From NCBI RefSeq assembly GCF_014650775.1, contig NZ_BMVP01000004.1, positions 310,001-374,000 of the forward strand: a DNA stretch of 64,000 bases. The letters run 5' to 3'. This document shows positions 36,491 to 44,241 of the stretch, in pieces (the first letter of the stretch is position 1; each line of letters starts with the position of its first letter). The position numbers were made by a program, and so were the translations under genes. This DNA comes from Streptomyces cirratus (GTDB lineage: Bacteria; Actinomycetota; Actinomycetes; Streptomycetales; Streptomycetaceae). The notes below the pieces were generated by a model that was not told the origin of the DNA, ran no database searches, and saw only the letters and a program-made list of their open reading frames with translations.

Positions 36491-37387
36491 TCACGTCAGC
36501 AGGCGCAGCGCTGTCGCCGCGATGCCCAGCCGTACGCTCTGACCCCAGGTCAGCTGCAGGGCATCCGCCTCCATGCCGTCACCGAAGACCACCATCCGGT
36601 CCGACTCCACCGTCAGCCACAGCCCCTCGCGCTGATCCAGATGGCCGCAGACCCTCGAGGTTCCGGTCGCGGGCGACGGCCAGGCTTCGCGGACGAACCA
36701 CAGGAGTCGGCGGTCCGACGGTGCGGGCAGCTGCGCCGTGCTGCCGCGTTCGAGCCACAGGGAGCGCAGCCAGCCGGTGGCGCCGGTGCCGGTGCCGACG
36801 AGTACGCCGGAGGACGCCTGGGCCTCGCCCGGACCTTCTTCGCCGTCGCGGCCCAGGCGGTAGCGGGCCGTCTGGTGGCCGGGCGAGCCCAGGTAGATCT
36901 CGTTCAGCGCGAGGAGGCGCTGGGTGTCGTCGGCAACGGCCTCGACCATGGTCAGGTCTTCCGTCGGCCCCCCGCCGGCCGCGGCGCGCAGGAGGGCAGC
37001 AGTGTCAGTGCAGCGGTGACGGACCAGGACTCCGGGGTTGCGTCCCGGGTCGGTGTCGATGCCGACCACGGGCTGTCCGGCGAGGTACTTCGCGGTGTTG
37101 GCGACCAGGCCGTCCTGCCCGACCACGACGACCACGTCCTCCGGCGCGAACAGGAAGCGGTCCAGGTCCGCCCGTTCCACCTGGGAGCTGCGCCAGGTGA
37201 GCGGCACCGCCGCCGCCACCTCGCGCAGCGCCTGCCGGGTCCGGTCGTGGCGGCCGACCACGTCGTCGATCGAGCGGCCCCGGCTGGAGAGGAAGAACGC
37301 CGCCTGCCCGTGCGTCCCGTGCCGGTCGACCAGCTCCTCGTACTCGGTCCTGCGGTGCACGAGCACCGCCCGGGGTGCCAGGCTCAC
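36491..37387 (-). CDS. NAD kinase-like protein paired with an SPFH protein
   Basis: A 298-residue protein of the NAD kinase/diacylglycerol kinase fold. The nucleotide-binding motif is VVVGQDGLVANTAKYL (GQDG at 90-93, where NAD kinases have GGDG). GIDTDPGRNPGV, ALNEIYLGSPG (~160-170) and SSGVLVGTGTGATGW (192-206) correspond to the NE and TPTGSTAY regions. The altered GGDG and TPTGS positions suggest an unusual substrate or reduced kinase activity. GTG start overlaps the stop of the SPFH gene (GTGA), so the two are coupled. Confidence 0.75.
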   Translation of the reverse strand: MSLAPRAVLVHRRTEYEELVDRHGTHGQAAFFLSSRGRSIDDVVGRHDRTRQALREVAAAVPLTWRSSQVERADLDRFLFAPEDVVVVVGQDGLVANTAKYLAGQPVVGIDTDPGRNPGVLVRHRCTDTAALLRAAAGGGPTEDLTMVEAVADDTQRLLALNEIYLGSPGHQTARYRLGRDGEEGPGEAQASSGVLVGTGTGATGWLRSLWLERGSTAQLPAPSDRRLLWFVREAWPSPATGTSRVCGHLDQREGLWLTVESDRMVVFGDGMEADALQLTWGQSVRLGIAATALRLLT

Positions 37388-38397
37388 GCGTCCGCCCCGG
37401 CGTCCGGGCGCCCGAGCCTGCCGAGGAGGCCGGTGAGGACGTCCGGAGTGAGCGTGATGCTCTCGACGCGCGGCAGGTTCTCCGCCAGCCGGGTCGCCGC
37501 CAGGGCGTACAGCGTGCCCGCGCCGGCCTCGTCGTGCACCTGCAGCCAGGAAGCCTGAGCCTCGGCCCGTGCCGACCCGGCCTCGCGTGCCGCTGCGGCG
37601 TCCGCCCGGGCCAGACGGACCTTGCGCTCCGCCTCGGCCTCGGTCCTTACGCTGTCGGCCGCCGCCTTCTCCTGCGCCTCGCGACGGGAGTTGACGCCCC
37701 GCTGCTCGATCAGCTGCTCCTCGCGCCGGGCCAGTTCGATCTGACTGGCCAGCTCGTTCTCGGCGATCGCACGCTCCCGCTCGACGGCGACGGCCCGCCG
37801 TTCGTAGGTGGCCCGGTCCGCCTCCTGCTGGATCTGCTCACGGGCCGGTGTGCGCAGGGCGCGCTCCACCTCGGCCTCGGGCCGGATCGCGACGACACGT
37901 ACGGCCACCACGTCGATGCCGGTGTCCGGGAGCCGGGGCTCGGCGGCGAGACCGGCGGCGACGCTCTGCCGTACGGAGGCGACGCCGTCCACCAGGGCCA
38001 CGGCCAGCGGGGTCCGGGCCAGCACGTCCAGCGCGTGCTGCTGCGCGGTCTCGGTGAGGAGGGTGGAGATCTGCTCCAGGGGCGCGCCGCGCCAGCTGCC
38101 GCTGTCCGGGTCCACGGAGAAATCGAGCCGGTCCGCCGCCGCGGCCGGGTCGCTGATCCGGTAGGTGACGGTGGCCTGCACGGTGACGTCCTGGAAGTCG
38201 GCCGTACGGGCGTGGAACGCCATGGCCAGTTCCCGGTCGTCGACGGGCACTTCGGACAGCGCCGCCGACAGCGACCGGTACCAGAAGCTGAGCCCACGGC
38301 CGTCGTGGACGAGGCGGCCGCGCTTGTGGTGGCGGATGTGGGTCGTGGGCGCGGAGCGCAGGTGACGCCAGCCGAAGCGACGGGTGATGTCGGCCAT
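37384..38397 (-). CDS. SPFH/Band 7 domain protein with C-terminal coiled coil
   Basis: A 337-residue protein. Residues ~25-175 form an SPFH/Band 7 domain (TADFQDVTVQATVTYRISDP); residues ~175-285 are a charged Ala/Glu/Arg-rich coiled coil (REEQLIEQRG, EKAAADSVRTEAEAE). No clear transmembrane helix, unlike classical stomatins. ATG start with AAGGGGGG upstream. It is followed by the NAD-kinase-like gene with a 4-base overlap. An 8-bp inverted repeat 30-60 bp upstream is a candidate operator. SPFH proteins oligomerise at membranes; the function of this pair is unknown. Confidence 0.82.
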   Translation of the reverse strand: MADITRRFGWRHLRSAPTTHIRHHKRGRLVHDGRGLSFWYRSLSAALSEVPVDDRELAMAFHARTADFQDVTVQATVTYRISDPAAAADRLDFSVDPDSGSWRGAPLEQISTLLTETAQQHALDVLARTPLAVALVDGVASVRQSVAAGLAAEPRLPDTGIDVVAVRVVAIRPEAEVERALRTPAREQIQQEADRATYERRAVAVERERAIAENELASQIELARREEQLIEQRGVNSRREAQEKAAADSVRTEAEAERKVRLARADAAAAREAGSARAEAQASWLQVHDEAGAGTLYALAATRLAENLPRVESITLTPDVLTGLLGRLGRPDAGADA

Positions 38398-38426
38398 GGT
38401 GAGAACCCCCCTTGATTTCGTCACCA

Positions 38427-38457
38427 TGACGATAAACGGCCGACTCGTATATCGTCA
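38427..38457. promoter_or_regulatory. Inverted repeat TGACGATA-n15-TATCGTCA upstream of the SPFH gene
   Basis: A perfect 8-bp inverted repeat with a 15-base spacer, 30-60 bp upstream of the SPFH start. The surrounding bases are AT-rich for this genome. It is a likely operator or overlapping promoter element for the SPFH/NAD-kinase-like pair. Confidence 0.5.
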
Positions 38458-38571
38458 AGAGGACGAAAAGGGGCCTTCCCGGACGGGATCCGCGGCTTGG
38501 CACAAGGCCGTCGTATCCGCCGTGGCCCGCATGCCGGAAGTCGGTACGGTGCCGGCGTCCACTCCACAGCA

Positions 38572-38598
38572 AAGCCCCAGGTCAGCGACCTGGGGCTT
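38572..38598 (-). terminator. 12-bp hairpin terminator after the cupin gene
   Basis: AAGCCCCAGGTC and GACCTGGGGCTT pair perfectly around a 3-base loop, 30 bp past the stop of the leftward cupin gene. A typical factor-independent hairpin without a long U-run. Confidence 0.7.
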
Positions 38599-38627
38599 GC
38601 GCGTTTTCGCGTGCTCCCCGCTGGGGC

Positions 38628-39104
38628 TCAGGCGTGCTTGTCCGCGGGGTGGCGGGTGGGCTGGACCGACCAGGCCGGGGGTTCGTCGTTGCCGGACTCC
38701 TCGTCGCGTTCCGCGTCGGCGAAGGTTGCGTGGATCTTGCCCGGGGCGTGGTGGACCGGGGCGTAGACGGCGTAGAGCTGCATGGGCTCGTCGCCGATGT
38801 TGGTGACGTTGTGCCACGTGCCGGCGGGTACGAAGACCGCCCAGCCGTCCTCGACCTCCTGGTCGAAGTCGAGGCGGTCCTTCGCACTGCCCATCTGAAC
38901 GCGGCCGCGGCCCGCGTCGAGCCGGAGGAACTGGTCGGTCTCCGGGTGTGCCTCCAGGCCGATGTCCTCGCCCACCGGGATCGACATGAGGGTCAGCTGG
39001 AGGTACTTCCCGGACCAGGCCACCGAGCGGTAGTCGGTGTTCTCCAGCGTCGCCTGCTCGAGGTCGAAACTCTGAGGTTCGGGCCCGATGTCCTTGATGG
39101 TCAT
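38628..39104 (-). CDS. Cupin-domain protein
   Basis: A 158-residue single-domain cupin. Motif 1 includes GLEAHPETDQFLRLDAGRG (His53, Glu55, Gln58) and motif 2 PAGTWHNVTNIGDEPM with a conserved His. These are the likely metal ligands. The C-terminal ~35 residues (DAERDEESGNDEPPAW) are an acidic tail. Similar proteins are annotated as cupins of sugar-isomerase or dioxygenase type; substrate unknown. Divergent from the pseudogene at 39409, with a 304-bp gap. Confidence 0.85.
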   Translation of the reverse strand: MTIKDIGPEPQSFDLEQATLENTDYRSVAWSGKYLQLTLMSIPVGEDIGLEAHPETDQFLRLDAGRGRVQMGSAKDRLDFDQEVEDGWAVFVPAGTWHNVTNIGDEPMQLYAVYAPVHHAPGKIHATFADAERDEESGNDEPPAWSVQPTRHPADKHA

Positions 39105-39408
39105 GCTTCACTCCCGGTCGACGGAGGTGGTACGCGTTCGGGCGCAGGTTTTGCGCCGGGCCAACCCTTCCAGACTCACGGGGATGTCAGGGCCCGACGC
39201 GAGCGACACTCGAGCCGGTCGGTCACGGGCGCCGGGACGCCGGGAGGGGGACGCGCCCCAGCCGCGCAGCCGGGCGAGGGCCGGGCGGGAGTCTCACGCC
39301 GTGTCCGACCGCGCCCCGCTGCGGTCCAGGACCGTCGATGGCAGCCCTCGGCTGACGGCTGAGGAGGATGCAGCGGCGCTGTCAGGGGGTGCTGGCAAGA
39401 TCGCGGAC
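39105..39408. other. Intergenic region, no gene seen
   Basis: 304 bp between the divergent cupin gene and the frameshifted pseudogene. Overlapping short frames exist but none has a recognisable product or ribosome site. Nothing supported beyond presumed promoters. Confidence 0.4.
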
Positions 39409-40472
39409 ATGCACTCTGCACGTATCACTCCGCCGCGGCCGGTCGACGTCGCCGCGCTCTTTCCCGAGCTGGCACCGTTGGCGCGGCCGGCCATCCGGCT
39501 GCATCCGCGGCCCGGTTCCTCCCAGGTGTCCGAGAGTTCCGTGGGCGGGTCCCCTGCTGTGGCCCTCCGACGAGCCGTGGCCGCACTGCGACGGCCCGCA
39601 CCCCGGCACCGGTGTGTCCGCCCACCCCGCGCAGGTACGGCTGGAGCGGCGCAGACGGGCCCGGTTGCACGCGGATCCGCGCGGCCCGCAGTACACCCCA
39701 CAGGAGCAGGCACTCAAGGCGCACCACGACGCGGTGTTCACCGAGCGCCTCCAGGCCGACCTTCCGCCTGCCGAATGCCGGGTTCCCATGCTGCCCGTGG
39801 CGCAGTTGTACGTGCGCGACGTACCCCTGCTGCGCCCGCCCGGCGGGGCGGACCTTCTCCAAGTGCTCTGGTGCCCACACGATCACGCTCCCCATGGGAA
39901 GCCGTCGACGGCACTGTTCTGGCGGTCCGCCGCTGACGTCGTGGACGTCCTCGCCATGCCCCCGGAGCCGTACGAGGCGGACTATCCGGGCTATGCGCCG
40001 CAGCCGTGCCGACTGACGCCGGAACCGACCATCGACTACCCCAACAGCCTCGAACTGAGCCCGCAGACGCGGCAGGCCTTGGGGGACTGGAGCAGGTGGC
40101 AGGCAGCCGGCGCGGCGGTGGACAGCTCGTACGCGGCCTACCCGTGGGAGTTCTACGACACCGAACTGGCCGTCGCACCCGGCTGGAAGGCGGGCGGCTG
40201 GGCCCCGTGGGGCCGTACCGACCCCTGTCCCCAGGACTGCGGCGCCTGTGGCGCCCAGATGGTCCCGCTGCTGACCATCGCCTCCTTCGAATGGGACGGC
40301 GGCCCGGGCAGCTGGGTGCCGTACGCGGACCGAGCCGCCGCCGCAACCTCACACATCGCCGGCCAGAACCCGGCGCAGCCCACCGGAGTCGAAAATCGGC
40401 AGCACCGACAACCTCCAGATCTACGTCTGCCCCACGTCCCCGGAGCACCCGCACACCGACCTGGTCCAGTGA
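39409..40472 (+). pseudogene. Frameshifted hypothetical protein, two single-base insertions
   Basis: A protein of about 350 residues split over frames. It begins MHSARITPPRPVDVAALFPE at 39409. At about 39547 an extra G in GGG shifts the frame; removing it would join SVGG directly to PLLWPSDEPWPHCDG. The body (e.g. ALFWRSAADVVDVLAMPPEP and LLTIASFEWDGGPGSWVP) is in the second frame. Near 40391 a second extra base shifts it again; removing it restores KIGSTDNLQIYVCPTSPEHP and a stop at 40470-40472. The intact family is a streptomycete hypothetical protein with a CxxC zinc-like motif (CPQDCGACG). It is either a true pseudogene or two sequencing errors. Confidence 0.75.
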
Positions 40473-40789
40473 GCCGAAGCACCGCTGGAGGGTCATGACC
40501 GTCGAATGCCCGGTCCGGGGCCGGCCGCCGCGTCCTTCCGGCCGGACAGAAGTCGGAGGGTCGTCCGGTCGGCGGCGGCCTCACCGTGGTGGCTCACCGC
40601 CCGAGGAACCAGCGGGACCGGTCCGGCCTGCCACATGAGTCCGCGAACGTTTCTTCGTGATCCTGTTACCCGTCTTGCCTCGCACTCGTCAGTGAGATGA
40701 CGGCGGTTGCCGTCACCGATGCGTGAAGCAACGGCAGAAATCCGAGGCACCGAGCTGCGCCGAAGGCTGCCGCCAACCATAAGGCTGAC
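40473..40789. other. 5' region of the FG-GAP gene set, no gene seen
   Basis: 317 bp before the first FG-GAP gene with no supported coding frame. It is somewhat AT-richer towards the start codon and must contain the promoter. Cell-wall-hydrolase genes in Streptomyces sometimes carry a c-di-AMP riboswitch in this position; I could not align its conserved core here, so I do not call it. Confidence 0.4.
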
Positions 40790-42601
40790 ATGAACACATC
40801 CGGAATATCTCGTTCGTCGAACGTCGCGGCGGCGCTGACCACCGCCTTCGCGTTGGGGGTGGTCGGGCTGACCTCTCCCCTCGCCCACGCCGCGTCAACC
40901 CCCGCCCCCGCTGCCGGCACCACCTCCACCGCGGAGGACTACCCCAGTTCGGGTCAGGGCCCCACCTCGCCCGGTGTCGTGGCGGCAGCCCAGGCGGCAG
41001 CCCAACCCATCACGCGCAGCGAGGTTCTGCAGCGTGCCGCCACCTGGGTCGGGCTGGGGCTCCCGTACAACATGGACGGCTCCTACCAGGGACGTCGGAC
41101 CGACTGCTCCGGTTACGTCTCGATGGCGTGGGGGCTGGCAGCCCCCGGCCTGGCGACCCCGGAATTCGTCCCCTCGGGTGTCGCGCACGCGATCACCAAG
41201 GACGAGCTGAAGCCGGGTGATGCGCTCAACAACAAGAACCCCGGCAGGTACGGGCACATCGTGCTCTTCGAGAAGTGGGCCGACGCCTCGAAGACCTCAT
41301 ATTGGGGTTACGAGTTCAACTCGTCCGGGGTGCATCACCACGTCATTCCCTATGCCTACTTCTCCCGTTCTTCGGAGTACCAGCCGATCCGGCTCGACAA
41401 CATCGTGGACGACGAACAGACGTCGGCTGTCGAAGACGGTTCGCGGGTGAAGGGCGATTTCGACGGTGACGGCCGCGATGACGTGGCGGTCCTCTACGAC
41501 TACGGCCGCCAGGGCGAGCGGAGCCACTCGGGTCTGTGGACCTTCACCAGCAACGGCACCGGCTTCAACAGCCCGCGGAAGGTCTGGGACAGCGGATCCG
41601 ACAGCTGGAACTGGGCGTCCAGCAAACTGACCGTCGGCGACTTCAACGGCGACGGCAAGGCCGACATCGCCGCCCTGTACGACATGGGCCGCACGGACGA
41701 CGGCCGCAACCGCACCAAGCTGTTCACCTTCACCAACAACGGCGACGGATTCAACGCACCCGTCAAGGTCTGGGACAGCCTGGAGGATGCGGCGGTCAAG
41801 AGCTGGAACTGGTCGGCCGGGAAGCTGAGCGCCGGTGATTTCAACGGCGACGGCAAGACCGACGTCGGCATCCTCTACGACTACGGCGCCACCGACTCCG
41901 GCAACCGCACCGGACTGTGGACCTTCACCAGCACCGGCAACGGCTTCACCAGCCCCAAGAAGACGTGGGACAGCGAGGGCGACGCGGTCAAGAGCTGGAA
42001 CTGGTCGGCGAGCAAGCTGAGTGTGGGTGATTTCGACGGGGATGGAAGGGCCGATGTCGGCGTCCTCTACGACTACGACCAGACCGACAGGGGCAACCGT
42101 TCCGGGCTGTGGACGTTCACCAGCACGGGCAGCGGATTCAGCAGCCCCAAGAAGGTGTGGGACAGCGAAGGCGACGCGGTCAAGAGCTGGAACTGGGACG
42201 TCAGCAAGCCGGTCGCCGGTGACTTCAACGGCGACGGCAAGGCCGACCTCGGTGTCCTGTACGACTACGGTCCCGATGAGGGCGGCAACCACACCGGGCT
42301 TTGGACGTTCACCAGCACGGGCAGCGGATTCAGCAGCCCCAAGAAGGTGTGGGACAGCGAGGGCGACCCGGTCAAGAGCTGGAACTGGAACGCGAGCAAG
42401 ACCGTGGCCGGCGACTTCAACGGCGACGGCAAGACCGACGTCGGCGTGCTCTACGACTACGGCAGGACGCATGACGTCAACCGCAGCGGCCTGTGGACGT
42501 TCACCAGCACCGGCAACGGATTCAGCGGTCCCCGCCTGGGTTGGGACAGCCAGACCGACGCGGTGAAGAGCTGGAGCTGGGCCGCCAGCAAGGCCGCCTG
42601 A
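40790..42601 (+). CDS. Secreted NlpC/P60-like peptidase with six FG-GAP repeats
   Basis: A 603-residue secreted protein. Signal peptide ~1-34 (ending SPLAHAA). Residues ~75-205 form an NlpC/P60-like cysteine peptidase domain: catalytic Cys in RTDCSGYVSMAW, His in GRYGHIVLFEKW, and a third polar region at YWGYEFNSSGVHHHV. Residues ~216-603 are six repeats of about 64 residues of the form GDFNGDGKxDVGVLYDYGxTxxxNRTGLWTFTSTGxGFxxPxKVWDS...SWNWxASK, each with a DxDxDG calcium site. Peptidoglycan cleavage with a propeller for binding is inferred. First gene of a three-gene set; next gene 28 bp downstream. Confidence 0.9.
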   Translation: MNTSGISRSSNVAAALTTAFALGVVGLTSPLAHAASTPAPAAGTTSTAEDYPSSGQGPTSPGVVAAAQAAAQPITRSEVLQRAATWVGLGLPYNMDGSYQGRRTDCSGYVSMAWGLAAPGLATPEFVPSGVAHAITKDELKPGDALNNKNPGRYGHIVLFEKWADASKTSYWGYEFNSSGVHHHVIPYAYFSRSSEYQPIRLDNIVDDEQTSAVEDGSRVKGDFDGDGRDDVAVLYDYGRQGERSHSGLWTFTSNGTGFNSPRKVWDSGSDSWNWASSKLTVGDFNGDGKADIAALYDMGRTDDGRNRTKLFTFTNNGDGFNAPVKVWDSLEDAAVKSWNWSAGKLSAGDFNGDGKTDVGILYDYGATDSGNRTGLWTFTSTGNGFTSPKKTWDSEGDAVKSWNWSASKLSVGDFDGDGRADVGVLYDYDQTDRGNRSGLWTFTSTGSGFSSPKKVWDSEGDAVKSWNWDVSKPVAGDFNGDGKADLGVLYDYGPDEGGNHTGLWTFTSTGSGFSSPKKVWDSEGDPVKSWNWNASKTVAGDFNGDGKTDVGVLYDYGRTHDVNRSGLWTFTSTGNGFSGPRLGWDSQTDAVKSWSWAASKAA

Positions 42602-42629
42602 ACCACCCCACCCACCGGAGAGACAGAAC

Positions 42630-44198
42630 GTGAAAAGGCATCAGCACGACAACGGACGGCGCGCCCTGGCCTCGGCAGCGGTCGCGGCCGTCTCGGGCCT
42701 GGCCCTGGCCCTCTGCTCCCCCACCCAGGCGCAGGCGGCCTCGGTCGCCACCTGGGAGAAGCTCGCCCAGTGCGAGAGCAGCGGGGACTGGGCGTACAAG
42801 GGCCGTTACCACGGCGGCCTGCAATTCGAACCCGATACCTGGGTGGCGTACGGGGGTACTGAATACGCCCCGTACGCCTACCAGGCCACCAAGGAACAGC
42901 AGATCAGGATCGGGGAGAAGGTGCTGGCCGGCCAGGGCCTGAGCGCGTGGCCGAACTGCTGGCGGCAGGCAGGGCTGGATGAGGACCACGCACCGCCTTT
43001 CCCCGAGGTTTCCACGAGTCAGGAGGATTCCGCGGACCGGGCTCGCGGGGACTTCGACGGCGACGGCCGTGACGACATCGCCGTGCTGTACGACTACGGG
43101 CGTGACGGCGGGGTGAGCCGTACGGGGCTGTGGATCTTCAGCGGGTCCGCGACGGGCCTCACCGGTCCGCGGAAGGTGTGGGACAGCGCCTCGGACAGCG
43201 CCACCGGCAGCTGGAACTGGGCGGCGAGCAAGATGACCGTCGGCGACTTCAACGGCGACGGCAAGGCCGACATCGGCGTCCTGTACGACATGGGCGAAAC
43301 CGAGGACGGCCGCCACCGCACCAAACTCCTCACCTTCACGAGCAACGGCCGCGGCTTCAACGCACCCGTCAAGGTGTGGGACAGCCAGGACGACCCCGTC
43401 AGGAGCTGGAACTGGGCCGCGAGCAAGCCGGTCGCCTCCGACTTCGACGGCGACGGCAAGACCGACCTCGCCGTCCTCTACGACTACGGCCGCACGGGCG
43501 ACGTCAACCGCACCGGACTGTGGACCTTCACCAGCACCGGCAACGGCTTCGCCGGCCCCCGCCTCGTGTGGGACAGCGCGCGCGATGCCGTCAAGAGCTG
43601 GGACTGGTCCCGCAGCAAGCCGACGGTCGGCGACTTCAACCTCGACGGCCACCCCGACATCACCGTCCTGTACGACAACGGCAGGACGGACGGCGTGAAC
43701 CACACGACGCTGTGGGCGTTCACCGGCAACGGCACAGGGTTCGACAGCCCGACGCAGCTGTGGACGAGCGGCCGGGAGAGCTGGAGCTGGAGCGCCAGCA
43801 AGCCCCTCTCCGGGGACTTCGACAACGACGGCACGACCGACGTCGCCGTGCTGTACGACATGGGCCGCTCCGACGACGGGCGCAACCGCACCAAGCTGTT
43901 CCTCTTCCTCGGCGACGGCCGCGGCTACGAGGCCCCGTTCAAGGCCTGGGACAGCCAGGACGACCCGGTCAAGAGCTGGAACTGGTCCGCGAGCAAGGCC
44001 GTGGTCGGTGACTTCACCGGCGCCGGGCTGCCGGCGGTGGGCGTGCTGTACGACTACGGCCTCACCGACGGCGTCAACCGCACGGGGCTGTGGACGTTCC
44101 CGAGCGCCGGGCGCGGGGTGTCCGGGCCGAAGAAGGTCTGGGACAGCAAGGACGACGCCGTCAAGAGCTGGCGGTGGGGAGCCTCCAAGGCCGGCTGA
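42630..44198 (+). CDS. Secreted Rpf-like transglycosylase with six FG-GAP repeats
   Basis: A 522-residue secreted protein. Signal peptide ~1-36 (ALCSPTQAQAA). Residues ~38-113 are a transglycosylase/resuscitation-promoting-factor domain: WEKLAQCESSGDW carries the catalytic Glu, then GGLQFEPDTWVAYGG and GLSAWPNCW with the second Cys. Residues ~131-522 are six FG-GAP repeats like those of the preceding gene; the fourth is shortened and the sixth has lost most of its acidic ligands (GDFTGAGLPAVGVLYDYG). GTG start with GGAGAG. It would cut glycan strands of peptidoglycan while the repeats bind a surface or partner. Confidence 0.92.
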   Translation: MKRHQHDNGRRALASAAVAAVSGLALALCSPTQAQAASVATWEKLAQCESSGDWAYKGRYHGGLQFEPDTWVAYGGTEYAPYAYQATKEQQIRIGEKVLAGQGLSAWPNCWRQAGLDEDHAPPFPEVSTSQEDSADRARGDFDGDGRDDIAVLYDYGRDGGVSRTGLWIFSGSATGLTGPRKVWDSASDSATGSWNWAASKMTVGDFNGDGKADIGVLYDMGETEDGRHRTKLLTFTSNGRGFNAPVKVWDSQDDPVRSWNWAASKPVASDFDGDGKTDLAVLYDYGRTGDVNRTGLWTFTSTGNGFAGPRLVWDSARDAVKSWDWSRSKPTVGDFNLDGHPDITVLYDNGRTDGVNHTTLWAFTGNGTGFDSPTQLWTSGRESWSWSASKPLSGDFDNDGTTDVAVLYDMGRSDDGRNRTKLFLFLGDGRGYEAPFKAWDSQDDPVKSWNWSASKAVVGDFTGAGLPAVGVLYDYGLTDGVNRTGLWTFPSAGRGVSGPKKVWDSKDDAVKSWRWGASKAG

Positions 44199-44241
44199 GC
44201 AGGAAGGCCGACGTGGTTCCCGCAAGACGAAGGGACGAGGA

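Noticed and set aside
38471..38600. Possible tRNA or tRNA remnant next to the hairpin after the cupin gene
   Set aside because: The hairpin resembles those that follow tRNA genes, but no TTC-type T-loop or acceptor stem is visible upstream. A terminator for the cupin gene explains it.
40473..40789. Possible c-di-AMP (ydaO-type) riboswitch before the cell-wall hydrolase gene set
   Set aside because: The gene context fits, but I could not align the conserved core elements in this stretch. An Infernal search with the Rfam ydaO-yuaA model would settle it.
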